In this document: positions 18,421 through 26,565 of the stretch, piece after piece
Position numbering within the stretch: position 1 is the stretch's first letter
Layout: the number at the start of each line of letters is the position of its first letter
NCBI RefSeq assembly: GCF_024198255.1
Contig: NZ_JAJVKW010000029.1
Location: 1 to 32,671 of the forward strand
From: Myxococcus guangdongensis
Lineage (GTDB): Bacteria; Myxococcota; Myxococcia; Myxococcales; Myxococcaceae
DNA length: 32,671 nucleotides
Direction: 5' to 3'
The notes under the pieces: model-generated
The model's database searches: none
Told to the model about the DNA's origin: nothing
What the model saw: only the letters and a program-made list of their open reading frames with translations
Translations under genes and position numbers: made by a program

Positions 18421-19587
18421 TCACGGCGCCGTGGCGCGCTCGATGACCGCGAGGGCCTCCGCGAAATGGGCGGGATCAGCCCCCAGCCCCAGCCGGAAGC
18501 CGTGGCCCCGCTCCAGCGGATGGGCCCCATCCGGCGTCCCCACCTCCATGGCGCTCAGGGGCAGGACGAAGACGCCCTCGGCCGCCAGGGCCTCCAGCCG
18601 GGAGGTGAAGGCCGCGGGCTCCAGCGCGCCCTTCACGCCGATGCAGGTGACGAGGCCCCCCTGGGGCGCGGTGCCGTACACGCCTCGCGAGCGCTCCAGG
18701 AACGCGGCCAGGGTGCGCCGGTTCTGGAGCCAGTCCTCGCGCGCCCGCTTCAGCGCGGGGCTGTGCAGGTCCTTGAGCACCTCGTAGGAGATCCACTCCG
18801 TCACCGGGTTCACCGTGTGCGTCGTGTAGTTCTTCTCGTTCTGCATCCGGGCCAGCATCTCCGTGTCGCCCACGCACCAGCCGATGCGCAGCCCCGGACA
18901 GCCCAGGCACTTGATGAACGAGCCCGTCACGAACGAGCGCGTGCCCGGCCGGTACACCGTGGCCCCCAGCACCGCGTCCTCGGAGGACAGGAAGCGGTAG
19001 TGCTCGTCCCCCACCACCGTGGCCCCGGCCGCGTCCGCCCACTTCGACACCGCGTCGAGCAGGCCCGCGTCCAGCACGAGGCCACTCGGGTTGTGGGGCG
19101 TGTTGATGATGACCACGTCGGGGCGCTCGCGCTCCAGCCGCTCGAGCCAGTCGCCCGCGTCGATGGACGGACGGCCGCGCGTGTCCCAGCGCACCGGCAG
19201 CCGCACCACCTGCGCGCCCTGCTGCATGGGCAGCTCATAGAGGAGCTGGAACGCGGGCCACGCCAGCGCCACCTTGCGCGGACGCAGCTGCCGGAAGAGC
19301 AGCAGCAGCGCCTCGCTGGTGCCCGTGGTGATGAGCACGTTCTCCCGCGTGGCGCCCGGGTGCATCGCGGCGACCAGGTCCCGCAGGTCCGCGCGCCCCC
19401 AGTTGGGGCTGTCACGCAGCAGCGTGGACAGGAAGACGGCCGAGGCCTCGTCGGGGCTCACGCCAGAGCCCGTCAAGAGCTCGCCCACGGTGACGGGACG
19501 GCCTCCGGACTCCCCCAGGTTGTAGCGCGCGGTGAACCGCGAGCCCTCCAGGTAGTCCTCCATGAAGAATGAGCGCAGCGGTTCCAT
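18421..19587 (-). CDS. Class I/II PLP-dependent aminotransferase
   Basis: 388 residues. ATG at 19587, with GGAG 7 nt upstream, was chosen over longer frames because the family fold starts at LRSFFMEDYLEGSRF. Visible cofactor motifs are NTPHNPSG, GDEHYRF (Asp and Tyr to PLP) and the Schiff-base region TGSFIKCLGCPGLRIGW. This is a fold type I aspartate-aminotransferase-like enzyme. The N-terminal layout (ELLTGSGVSPDEASA, RDSPNWGRADLRDLV) reminds me of VioD/capreomycidine synthase, which cyclises hydroxyarginine in peptide antibiotics; that link is from memory and weak. It is the last gene of the ATPase-permease-methyltransferase operon, 22 bp after the methyltransferase. It may make or convert a non-proteinogenic amino acid for the NRPS. 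Confidence 0.88.
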   Translation of the reverse strand: MEPLRSFFMEDYLEGSRFTARYNLGESGGRPVTVGELLTGSGVSPDEASAVFLSTLLRDSPNWGRADLRDLVAAMHPGATRENVLITTGTSEALLLLFRQLRPRKVALAWPAFQLLYELPMQQGAQVVRLPVRWDTRGRPSIDAGDWLERLERERPDVVIINTPHNPSGLVLDAGLLDAVSKWADAAGATVVGDEHYRFLSSEDAVLGATVYRPGTRSFVTGSFIKCLGCPGLRIGWCVGDTEMLARMQNEKNYTTHTVNPVTEWISYEVLKDLHSPALKRAREDWLQNRRTLAAFLERSRGVYGTAPQGGLVTCIGVKGALEPAAFTSRLEALAAEGVFVLPLSAMEVGTPDGAHPLERGHGFRLGLGADPAHFAEALAVIERATAP

Positions 19588-19609
19588 CTCGACTCCGGAT
19601 GTAGAGGAC

Positions 19610-21097
19610 TCAGGCGGCCGGCACGGCGGCGACTTCAGGCCAGGCGACATCTCCGCGGTGCGCCACCACCACCTGCTGGATGGGCATGTCGAACGCTCGC
19701 GCCGACGTCAGGCCCACGGGCGTGAGCAGCGCCTGGAACTCCGGCAGGGACAGCACGTCCCCTTCGTTGGACACGTAGCGCCGCAGCGCGAAGTAGAGCG
19801 CGTCGAGCGGCCCGTCGCGGCGGTCCGTCAGGAGATAGCCGGAGATGAGCAGCAGCCCGCCGGGCTTGAGCGCCCGCGCGAGCTTCGCGAAGAAGCCCGG
19901 CAGCGCGTCGTGCGGCAGCGCGGGGATGATTTGCGGCAGGAGGATGACGTCGTACTCCGCCTCGCCGTAGTCCACCGAGAGGCAGTCGCCCTCCCACAGC
20001 CGCGAGCGCGCCTCCAGCTTCAGCTTCGTCAGGTGCGGGCGCACCGCGTCCAGCACGTGCACCGAGTCCAGGTACGTCACGTGCGTCGTCGGAGCCGCGA
20101 GCCCGAAGGCCGCGCCCCACACGCCCGAGCCCGTGCCCACGTCCAGCACCCGCGCCCCCGCGAGCGAGCGCATCTGCCCCACCAGCTCCGCGGCCTTGCG
20201 GCTCAGCCGCAGGTGCGAGCCGAAGATGCCGGAGATGCGCGAGGCGTTCTCCTGATAGATGCGGCGCGCTGTCTCCGGATCTCTCAGGTCCAGGCGGAAG
20301 CGATGCTCGCGCACCGCCTCCGCCAGATGTCCGAAGGCCTCCCAGTAGGCCATGGTCGCCGGCAGCGCGCGCTGGAAGTACGGCAGGCTCGTGGCGTCGA
20401 GCATCCGCGCCGCGGCTTCCGCGAAGGACCAACTCCCCGCCTCCTCCCGCGCCACGCCCAGCGAGGCGAGCACGCCCAAGAGCACGCCCAGCCCCTCGGG
20501 ATGCACCTTCAGCTCGGTCGCGAGCGCGTCGCGAGGCGTCGCCCCCTCCACCAGTCGCGAGAGCAATCCCAGCTCCGCCGCCGCCACCAGCGCCTGCGTG
20601 CGCGCGAAGTTGCGCGCATACCGGTCGAAGAACTCCTCGGCTCGCGCATTGGGCGCAGGAGGCGACGGCTCCAGGAACAGGGCGCGGAACCACCCCAGCA
20701 AATCCCTCCCGTCCACCGAGGCGCCCGTGCGCACCGCCTCGGGCAGCTTCGCCACCACGTGCCACCATTCGGGCACCGCCCGGAGTCGCGCGCGGAACGC
20801 CGCATCGGAGAGGAACGCGGCCGTGTCCTCGGCGAGCAGATAGCCCTGGCCCTCCTCGAACAGCACGAAGCCCAGTCCCACCAGCGGCTCGAGGATGGCG
20901 CGGACCCCGCGGCGATTCGCGCCCAGGTGCTCGGCCATCGAGTCCAATGACAGAGGCGCCGCGCCCGGACCGGCGGAGAGCTGCCCGAACACCCCGAGCG
21001 AGAACGCGGCCTGGAGCGCCGCCGACTCGTTGCTCGCGTCACGGCCGAGGAAGTTGAGCTGCTGGACGAAGGCGGGCGACGCGGGAGGCTTCGACAT
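19610..21097 (-). CDS. SAM-dependent methyltransferase-like protein, paralogue of the 14802-16292 gene
   Basis: 495 residues, almost the length of its paralogue and collinear with it. It has an N-terminal winged-helix segment (SNESAALQAAFSLGVFGQL), a second one (LVAAAELGLLSRLVEGA) and a class I methyltransferase fold with motif I VLDVGTGSGVWGAAFG. The His-bearing O-methyltransferase motif is replaced by LPQIIPAL. Shared blocks include DPETARRIYQENASRI versus DPEVSRRFYADNSNQI, and ERRDG/DRRDG-PLD-LYF-LRR with NEGD-LS. ATG at 21097 has AAGGAG 6 nt upstream, a site that overlaps the end of the permease gene; the gap to it is 10 nt. Role: probable tailoring of the NRPS product or a precursor. Substrate unknown. 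Confidence 0.85.
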   Translation of the reverse strand: MSKPPASPAFVQQLNFLGRDASNESAALQAAFSLGVFGQLSAGPGAAPLSLDSMAEHLGANRRGVRAILEPLVGLGFVLFEEGQGYLLAEDTAAFLSDAAFRARLRAVPEWWHVVAKLPEAVRTGASVDGRDLLGWFRALFLEPSPPAPNARAEEFFDRYARNFARTQALVAAAELGLLSRLVEGATPRDALATELKVHPEGLGVLLGVLASLGVAREEAGSWSFAEAAARMLDATSLPYFQRALPATMAYWEAFGHLAEAVREHRFRLDLRDPETARRIYQENASRISGIFGSHLRLSRKAAELVGQMRSLAGARVLDVGTGSGVWGAAFGLAAPTTHVTYLDSVHVLDAVRPHLTKLKLEARSRLWEGDCLSVDYGEAEYDVILLPQIIPALPHDALPGFFAKLARALKPGGLLLISGYLLTDRRDGPLDALYFALRRYVSNEGDVLSLPEFQALLTPVGLTSARAFDMPIQQVVVAHRGDVAWPEVAAVPAA

Positions 21098-21107
21098 GGA
21101 CTCTCCT

Positions 21108-22136
21108 TCAGACCCAGCGGAACCAGCGCAGCGCGACCACCAGGGGGAGCACCGTCCAGGCCACGAGCACCACCATGGCCGGCCCCAGCGCCAGCAACGA
21201 CGTCCCCTCCAGCATGATGGCGCGCAGGGAGTCATTGAGCGCCGTCAGCGGCAGCGCGTGGATGACCGGCTGCAACCAGCCCGGGAAGTTGTCCGACGCG
21301 AAGAAGACGCCGGACAGGAACAGCATCGGCATGGACACCAGGTTGACCAGCCCGCCCACCGACTCCTCGTTGTGCGCCCGGATGGACACCAGCAGCGCCA
21401 GCGAGGCGAAGCACATCGCGCCCAGCAACCCCATGCCCAGCAGCGCGCCATAGCTGCCGAACATCGGCACGCCGAACAGCCAGCGCGCGAAGGCGCAGAA
21501 GAAGGCGACCTCCAGCACCGCGAAGGCCGTGCGCCCTATCAGGAAGGCCAGGAAGAAGTGCGTGCGCGACATGGGCGTGCCCGCGAGCCGCTTGAGCAGC
21601 TTGCCGCCGCGCATGGACACCAGCGGCACCGCCAGCGCCCACAGGCTGGAGGACATCAACGACATCCCCAAGAGGCCCGGGATGAGGAAGTCGATGTAGC
21701 GATTGCCCGGCTCGGACACCGGCGTCGTCCGCACCGCCTCCAGTCGAGGCGCATCCGGCGCGCGCGCCAGCGCCTGCGAGACGAGCAGCCGCGCGGTCCT
21801 GCCCTCCGCCTGACTGGGGTCCACCAGCGCCTCGGGCCGAGGCGTGCCGGGCACCAGCACCAACGTCACGCGCCCCCGGGCGAGCTGACGACGCGCCTCG
21901 AGGAGCTCCAGCGTCTCCACCTCCAGCTCCGGCGTGCCCTCCAGCCGAGCGCGCAGCTCGGTGGCCCCTTCGCCTTGCGCGATGGCGACGCGCACGGGCG
22001 CGAGCGACTCGTTGCGGAAGGCCAGCCCCAGCACCAGCGTGGTGACGATGGGGAAGACGAACGTCCAGAACAGCACCTCGGGCTGGCGCCACAACACCCG
22101 CAGGCGCATCAACACCAGCTGACCCAGCGAGCCCAT
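21108..22136 (-). CDS. ABC-2 type transporter permease
   Basis: 342 residues from ATG 22136; a GTG one codon upstream is an alternative. The protein has one N-terminal membrane helix (about 22-42), an extracytoplasmic loop of roughly 110 residues, and five C-terminal helices, with SMPMLFLSGVFFASDNFPGWLQPVIHALPLTALNDSLRAIML, the typical end of ABC-2 exporters of the DrrB/NodJ kind. Its start overlaps the ATPase stop (TGATG), so the two are made together and should form one transporter in the inner membrane. In this operon, with a methyltransferase-like protein and an aminotransferase, export of, or self-resistance to, the NRPS product is the simplest reading. Confidence 0.92.
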   Translation of the reverse strand: MGSLGQLVLMRLRVLWRQPEVLFWTFVFPIVTTLVLGLAFRNESLAPVRVAIAQGEGATELRARLEGTPELEVETLELLEARRQLARGRVTLVLVPGTPRPEALVDPSQAEGRTARLLVSQALARAPDAPRLEAVRTTPVSEPGNRYIDFLIPGLLGMSLMSSSLWALAVPLVSMRGGKLLKRLAGTPMSRTHFFLAFLIGRTAFAVLEVAFFCAFARWLFGVPMFGSYGALLGMGLLGAMCFASLALLVSIRAHNEESVGGLVNLVSMPMLFLSGVFFASDNFPGWLQPVIHALPLTALNDSLRAIMLEGTSLLALGPAMVVLVAWTVLPLVVALRWFRWV

Positions 22137-23086
22137 CACGCCGCCTTCTCCTCGTTGCCCTCGCGCAGCGAGCGCCCCGTCAACCCGATGAACACGTCAT
22201 CCAACGTGGGCCGCCGCGTCGACAGGTGCTTGAGCTTCGCGCCGGACGCCTCCACCTCGCGCAGCACCGACGGCAGCGCCTCATGCAGCGCCTTCACCCG
22301 CAGGGACAGCCGGTCCGCGTGACGCTGCGCCGAGACGACGGTGGACAGGGGCGACAGCCGCTCCAGGTCGAGCGACGGCTCCGCCTCCAGCTCGATGACC
22401 TGCTCGGCCCCCAGCGACGCGACGATGTCCCCGGGCGTGCCCCGGCTGATGACGCGGCCCCGGTCGATGATGACCAGCCTGTCGCAGAGCACCTCGGCCT
22501 CGTCCATGTAGTGCGTCGTCAACACCACGGTGCGCCCCTTGGCCTTGAGCGCCGCCACCACGTCCCACAGGGCCCGGCGCGACTGCGGGTCCAGGCCCGT
22601 GGTCGGCTCGTCCAGGAAGAGCAGGTCCGGGTCTCCCGCCAGCCCCAGCGCCAGGGCCAACCGCTGCCGCTGGCCTCCCGACAACTTGCCCACCCGGGCG
22701 TGCCGCTTCTCCCCGAGCTGCACCATGCCAATCAGCTCCTCGAGCGGCAGCGGGCGCGGATAGAAGGACGCGAACATCCGCACCGTCTCCTCCACCGTGA
22801 GCTGCTCCACCAGCTTCGTCTCCTGGAGCGTCAGGCCGATGCGCTGGCGAAGCCGGGTCGCGTCACGCTTCCAGTCCAGCCCGAGCAGCCGTACATGACC
22901 GGAGGTCGGCTCCTGGAGGCCCTCGAGAATCTCCACGGTGGTCGTCTTGCCGGCGCCGTTGGGGCCGAGCAGGCCCACGCACTCGCCCCTTCGGATGTCC
23001 AGGTCGATGCCGTCCACGGCGGTGACGTCGCCGAAGCGCTTGACCAGTCCCTTCACCTCGATGGCGAGCTCGTCTGGGGATGTCAT
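22136..23086 (-). CDS. ABC transporter ATP-binding protein (DrrA-like)
   Basis: 316 residues with a complete ABC cassette: Walker A GPNGAGKTT (41-49), Q-loop in LTLQETKLVEQ, signature LSGGQRQRL, Walker B LLFLDEPTTGLD and H-loop TTHYMDEAE. The extra C-terminal domain (about 230-316) contains the PTLDDVFIGLTGRSL motif seen in DrrA/CcmA-type exporters. It energises the ABC-2 permease encoded next to it. First gene of a four-gene operon. Its ATG follows a run of C with no Shine-Dalgarno, so the message may be leaderless or start elsewhere. It diverges from the acyltransferase gene across about 100 bp. Confidence 0.95.
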   Translation of the reverse strand: MTSPDELAIEVKGLVKRFGDVTAVDGIDLDIRRGECVGLLGPNGAGKTTTVEILEGLQEPTSGHVRLLGLDWKRDATRLRQRIGLTLQETKLVEQLTVEETVRMFASFYPRPLPLEELIGMVQLGEKRHARVGKLSGGQRQRLALALGLAGDPDLLFLDEPTTGLDPQSRRALWDVVAALKAKGRTVVLTTHYMDEAEVLCDRLVIIDRGRVISRGTPGDIVASLGAEQVIELEAEPSLDLERLSPLSTVVSAQRHADRLSLRVKALHEALPSVLREVEASGAKLKHLSTRRPTLDDVFIGLTGRSLREGNEEKAA

Positions 23087-23173
23087 GGGGGGGAGTGGGC
23101 GGCAGTATGGCCCAACGCGGGCCGGGGCCCAACGGCGCGCGCGTGGAATGCGGCGGGCCGCGTCCGGGGGTGC

Positions 23174-23179
23174 TACGGT
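23174..23179 (+). promoter_or_regulatory. Candidate -10 element upstream of the acyltransferase gene
   Basis: TACGGT in the context GTGCTACGGTC lies 8 bp before the GTG start at 23188. Similar elements precede the desaturase (TACCGT) and the oxygenase (TAGCGT). If real, the message would be leaderless or nearly so. No -35 is obvious. Confidence 0.3.
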
Positions 23180-23187
23180 CCGCGGCC

Positions 23188-24009
23188 GTGGCCCTGAGCG
23201 ACGGATTGGATGCGCGGGTTGACCGGCTGGAATTGCCGTTCAACGAGTACGGCGTGGACCCGTACGGAATCTCCCGGAAGCACGTGAGGGACGCGCTGCG
23301 CGTGTTCGCGCTCATCTACCGGTACTACTTCCGGGTGCGCTGCCACGGCATCGAGCACGTCCCCGCCCGAGGCCGGGGCATGCTCGTGGGCAACCACTCG
23401 GGCGGCGTGGCCGTGGACGGCGCCATGGTGCTGACGTCCACCATGCTGGAGATGGACCCGCCCAGGCTCGCCCAGGGCATGGTGGAGCGCTTCCTCCACA
23501 AGTTCCCCGTCTCCTCCTTGTGGGCCAGCCGCACCGGCCAGTTCACCGGCTTGCCCGAGCATGCGCGGCGGCTGCTCGAGGATGACCGGCTGCTGATGAT
23601 TTTCCCCGAGGGCGCGCGCGGCACGGCGAAGCTGTTCCCGGACCGCTACTCGCTGGTGGACTTCGGCACGGGCTTCATCCGGCTGGCGCTCCAGACGCGC
23701 TCGCCCATCATCCCGTTCGCGTTCCTGGGGGGCGGCTCGGCCATCCCCACGGTGTTCAACGCGTACACGCTGGGCAAGTTGTTGGGCGTGCCGTACGTGC
23801 CGCTGACGCCGTACCTGTTGCCGGTGCCGCTGCCGGTGCAGTTGGAGATCCACTATGGCGAGCCGCTCGTCTTCCGGGGCACCGGGGACGAGGAGGACCA
23901 CGTCATCGAGGGGTATGTGGCGAAGGTGAAGGAGCGCATCGCGGGTCTCATCGAGCGAGGCCGGGCGGGGCGACAGCACCGCGGGCTGGCCAGAAAGCTG
24001 CTGCCATGA
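23188..24009 (+). CDS. Lysophospholipid acyltransferase-like protein (PlsC/MGAT-like)
   Basis: 273 residues from a GTG at 23188, chosen because the upstream frame is low-complexity Gly/Pro/Arg sequence overlapping the divergent ATPase start; no clear ribosome site is present. Acyltransferase motifs are GNHSGGVAVDG (catalytic His, with the Asp seven residues on, as in the MGAT-like branch), FTGLPEHARRLLEDD and the substrate motif FPEGARGTAK, then IPFAFLGGGSAIP. Such enzymes transfer an acyl chain from acyl-CoA or acyl-ACP to a glycerolipid at the membrane. It is coupled to the next gene through ATGA. Lipid metabolism is the default role; acylation of a peptide cannot be excluded. Confidence 0.85.
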   Translation: MALSDGLDARVDRLELPFNEYGVDPYGISRKHVRDALRVFALIYRYYFRVRCHGIEHVPARGRGMLVGNHSGGVAVDGAMVLTSTMLEMDPPRLAQGMVERFLHKFPVSSLWASRTGQFTGLPEHARRLLEDDRLLMIFPEGARGTAKLFPDRYSLVDFGTGFIRLALQTRSPIIPFAFLGGGSAIPTVFNAYTLGKLLGVPYVPLTPYLLPVPLPVQLEIHYGEPLVFRGTGDEEDHVIEGYVAKVKERIAGLIERGRAGRQHRGLARKLLP

Positions 24010-24950
24010 GGGTGCTCATCCCGGGTATCTCCGGAGGAATCGCGCGCAAGCTGGCGCTGCGGTTGAAGAAGGCGGGCCACGAGGTGGCGGGCGTGGACAT
24101 CCGTCCCTGGGACACGGCCCAGGAGGCGGACATCCAGGTGTTCCGCGGGGACGTGCGCAAGCGCGTGGCCGAGGACGTCTTCCGCCGCTGGCGTCCGGAC
24201 GCGGTGGTGCACATGGCCACCGTCACGGCCTTCACGGTGCCGGGCGCGGAGCGCGGACGCATCAACCTGGACGGCACCAAGGCGGTGTTCGACCACTGCG
24301 CGGCGCACGGCGTGAAGCAGCTGCTGTTCGTGGGGCGGCACACGTTCTACGGCGCGGCGCCGGACTCGCCGCTGTACCACTCCGAGGACGAGCCGCCGCG
24401 CGCGCTGGAGGCCATCCCGGAGCTGGCGGACCTGGTGGCCGCGGACCTGTATGCCGCGACGGCGCTGTGGCGGCTGCCGGAGGTGACGACGGCGGTGCTG
24501 CGGCTGCCGTACACGCTGGGCGCGCCGGGCACGGGGACGCTGGCGTCGTTCCTCAAGGGGCGTCGGGTGCCGCTGGTGCTCGGGTACGACCCTCTCTTCC
24601 ACGTGCTCCAGGAGGAGGACGTGGTGACGGCGCTGCAGCTGGCGCTGGAGAAGAAGATTCGGGGCATCTTCAACGTGGCCGGGCCTCCGCCGATTCCGCT
24701 GTCGGTCATCGTGCGCGAGACGCGGCGCACGGCGGTGCCGCTGCCTTCGCAGGTGCTGTCGTTCCTGTTGGGGCGGGCGGGCTTCCCTCGGCTGTCGGTG
24801 GGGGCGCTGGACCATCTGCGCTATCCCATCGTGGTGGACAACCGGCGCTTCCTGGAGGCGACGGGGTTCGAGTACCAGCACAGCGTGGCGGACACGCTGC
24901 GCATCTACCGCGAGGCGGCGCCTCCGCCGGTGTCCGGGGGGCTCATCTAG
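24006..24950 (+). CDS. NAD-dependent epimerase/dehydratase family protein (atypical extended SDR)
   Basis: 314 residues. A Rossmann start MRVLIPGISGGIARKLALRL carries the GxxGxxA pattern at 7-13, with acidic Asp31 at the end of strand 2, which favours NAD(H). VVHMATVTAF is the usual strand-4 region. The active site looks degenerate: the Tyr-x-x-x-Lys position reads Tyr149-A-A-T-Ala153, and the usual Ser in the strand-5 motif is replaced in FVGRHTFYG. It may bind NAD without classical SDR catalysis. The ATG overlaps the acyltransferase stop (ATGA), so the two proteins probably act together, perhaps on a lipid. Confidence 0.85.
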   Translation: MRVLIPGISGGIARKLALRLKKAGHEVAGVDIRPWDTAQEADIQVFRGDVRKRVAEDVFRRWRPDAVVHMATVTAFTVPGAERGRINLDGTKAVFDHCAAHGVKQLLFVGRHTFYGAAPDSPLYHSEDEPPRALEAIPELADLVAADLYAATALWRLPEVTTAVLRLPYTLGAPGTGTLASFLKGRRVPLVLGYDPLFHVLQEEDVVTALQLALEKKIRGIFNVAGPPPIPLSVIVRETRRTAVPLPSQVLSFLLGRAGFPRLSVGALDHLRYPIVVDNRRFLEATGFEYQHSVADTLRIYREAAPPPVSGGLI

Positions 24951-24968
24951 GGCCCTTCGGGGACGTGG

Positions 24969-24974
24969 TAGCGT
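24969..24974 (+). promoter_or_regulatory. Candidate -10 element of the oxygenase gene
   Basis: TAGCGT in the context GTGGTAGCGTGAG lies 32 bp before the ATG at 25007. It is followed by a short dyad GAGGG-CT-CCCTC (24975-24986) at the expected transcript start. No clear -35. The gene could also be read through from the epimerase 56 bp upstream. Confidence 0.3.
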
Positions 24975-25006
24975 GAGGGCTCCCTCGTGCCGCGAGTTGG
25001 AGCCCC

Positions 25007-26209
25007 ATGCCGATGAAGCCCCTGCCCTTTTCCGCCAGGCCGGTCCGCAGGTTGGAGCGCCCGTCGCTCGAGGAGCTGCGGGAGTGGCACTACCGCGAGC
25101 CGGTCATCGTCCGGGGGCTCCTGGACGCCTCCGGGGCGCTGGGCGCGTTCCGCGCGCAGGGCACGTTGGATGGGAAGCTGGGGGTGCTGGAGACGCAGCT
25201 GGGTGAGCGTCCTCAGCATTACTTCTGCGTGTTGCCTCCGGAGTCGGGTGGGCACTACCGGCCCAAGCTGGTGGTGAACGATGCCGAGGGCGCCGTGGCG
25301 GTGATGCCCGAGCAGGGCAGCTTCGCGGACTTCGGGGAGCGGCTGAAGGCAGCGGTGCGCACGGGCGAGTACGTGTACATGCAGAACGGGATGCTCGAGC
25401 AGTCGCACGTGCGCGAGAAGCTGGGCTTCGACTTCCTCTCGTTCAGCGACCCGCTGGGGGTGGAGAGCAAGTTCTGGGTGGGCTCGGACGGGCAGGTGGT
25501 GAACCTGCACTACGACGACTGCATCAACTTCATCTGCATGTTCGAGGGCACCAAGCGGGTGACGATGTTCCCGCCGGAGCAGCTGGCGAACCTGTACCAC
25601 GCGCCGCTGGACGTGCTGGGGGGCGGGGCGCCCACGACGCCCGTGCACCTGTTGAACCTGGACCTGGAGCGCTTCCCGCGGTTTGGCACGGCGCTGGAGC
25701 ACGCGTGCGTGGCGGTGGTGGAGCCTGGGGAGGCGCTGTTGATTCCGCCCTTCTGGTGGCACCACGTGGAGTCCTTCGGGGCGATGCACGTGATGGTGAA
25801 CAGCTTCATCACCACGATTCCGTCCACGGCGACGCTGGAGCTGTGGAAGGACCTGTCGGCGGGCATCCGCGCGCTGGCGGAGGCGACACCGGAGGAGCGG
25901 AATCGGGAGCGGGAGCTGTTCCGCCGTCGGGTGTTCGCGGGTGAGGAGGTCTCCGAGTCCTCGGCGCTGGCGGAGCAGGCGCGGGTGACGTTCCAGAAGC
26001 TGCCGGGTTCGTGGCGTGAGCACGTGGCCCGGCTGTGGGAGGCGTTCGCGTTCCAGACGCACGGTGCGCCGTTCGAGGAGTCGGCCGGCGGGCTCATGGG
26101 GCTCCTCGAGCGGCAGCAGGGACAGCTCACGCTCTATCCCAATGCCAACATGCTGGCGGAGATGCCGGACGTGATGGAGCTGCCTGCGGGGGACCCGGCG
26201 CCGCGGTAG
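25007..26209 (+). CDS. Cupin-like / JmjC-type Fe(II)/2-oxoglutarate oxygenase (FIH-like)
   Basis: 400 residues; ATG at 25007 has TTGGAG 5 nt upstream. The double-stranded beta-helix shows the metal triad as His168-Tyr-Asp170 and distal His252 in PPFWWHHVESF. It also has FEGTKRVTMFPP, whose Lys matches the 2-oxoglutarate-binding Lys of FIH, and the N-terminal EEL-EWHYREPVIVRGLL of Cupin_8 proteins. About 110 C-terminal residues are helical and charged. These enzymes hydroxylate protein side chains, tRNA or small molecules. With an NRPS nearby, beta-hydroxylation of an amino acid or of the peptide is possible; a housekeeping protein hydroxylase is equally possible. Last intact gene before the mobile-element region. 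Confidence 0.88.
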   Translation: MPMKPLPFSARPVRRLERPSLEELREWHYREPVIVRGLLDASGALGAFRAQGTLDGKLGVLETQLGERPQHYFCVLPPESGGHYRPKLVVNDAEGAVAVMPEQGSFADFGERLKAAVRTGEYVYMQNGMLEQSHVREKLGFDFLSFSDPLGVESKFWVGSDGQVVNLHYDDCINFICMFEGTKRVTMFPPEQLANLYHAPLDVLGGGAPTTPVHLLNLDLERFPRFGTALEHACVAVVEPGEALLIPPFWWHHVESFGAMHVMVNSFITTIPSTATLELWKDLSAGIRALAEATPEERNRERELFRRRVFAGEEVSESSALAEQARVTFQKLPGSWREHVARLWEAFAFQTHGAPFEESAGGLMGLLERQQGQLTLYPNANMLAEMPDVMELPAGDPAPR

Positions 26210-26235
26210 TGGTGAACGTCACGCCTCGGGCCGAT

Positions 26236-26565
26236 TCAAGCATGGATACGCTGAGCCCCAAGGAGCGCAGCGAGCGAATGTCCCGAGTGCGCAAGCGGGA
26301 CACTCATGCTGCGGGCCTGTCCGGCGCTGCGTCGGATGAGCCCCCGGCGCTCAAGCTCCAGCACCATGCGGTGGACGGTGGGAGGAGTGGTGCCGAAATA
26401 GCGCTGCATGTCGGCTTCGGCGGGAGGGCGCCTGTTGAGCTTTGTGTAGGCGTGGATGAAGGCCAGGTATTGGCCTTGAAGGTCCGTGATGGGCTGAGGA
26501 GCGGAAGGAATCGACACGGAGGCAGAGAGGTAGTCCGCCTCCCCTTTCACGAAGTCGGAGCGCAT
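26236..26565 (-). CDS. IS630-associated winged-helix DNA-binding protein
   Basis: 109 residues. The central part (LQGQYLAFIHAYTKLNR, PPAEADMQRYFGTTPPTVHRMV, LERRGLIRR) is a winged helix-turn-helix like the LexA N-terminal domain, of a type often found beside IS630 transposases. The last residues (SGHSLAALLGAQRIHA) look unrelated and may be read-through. Its ATG shares the CATG at 26563-26566 with the divergent transposase ATG, so each ribosome site lies inside the other gene. Probably a repressor or accessory of the element; not proven. Confidence 0.6.
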   Translation of the reverse strand: MRSDFVKGEADYLSASVSIPSAPQPITDLQGQYLAFIHAYTKLNRRPPAEADMQRYFGTTPPTVHRMVLELERRGLIRRSAGQARSMSVPLAHSGHSLAALLGAQRIHA

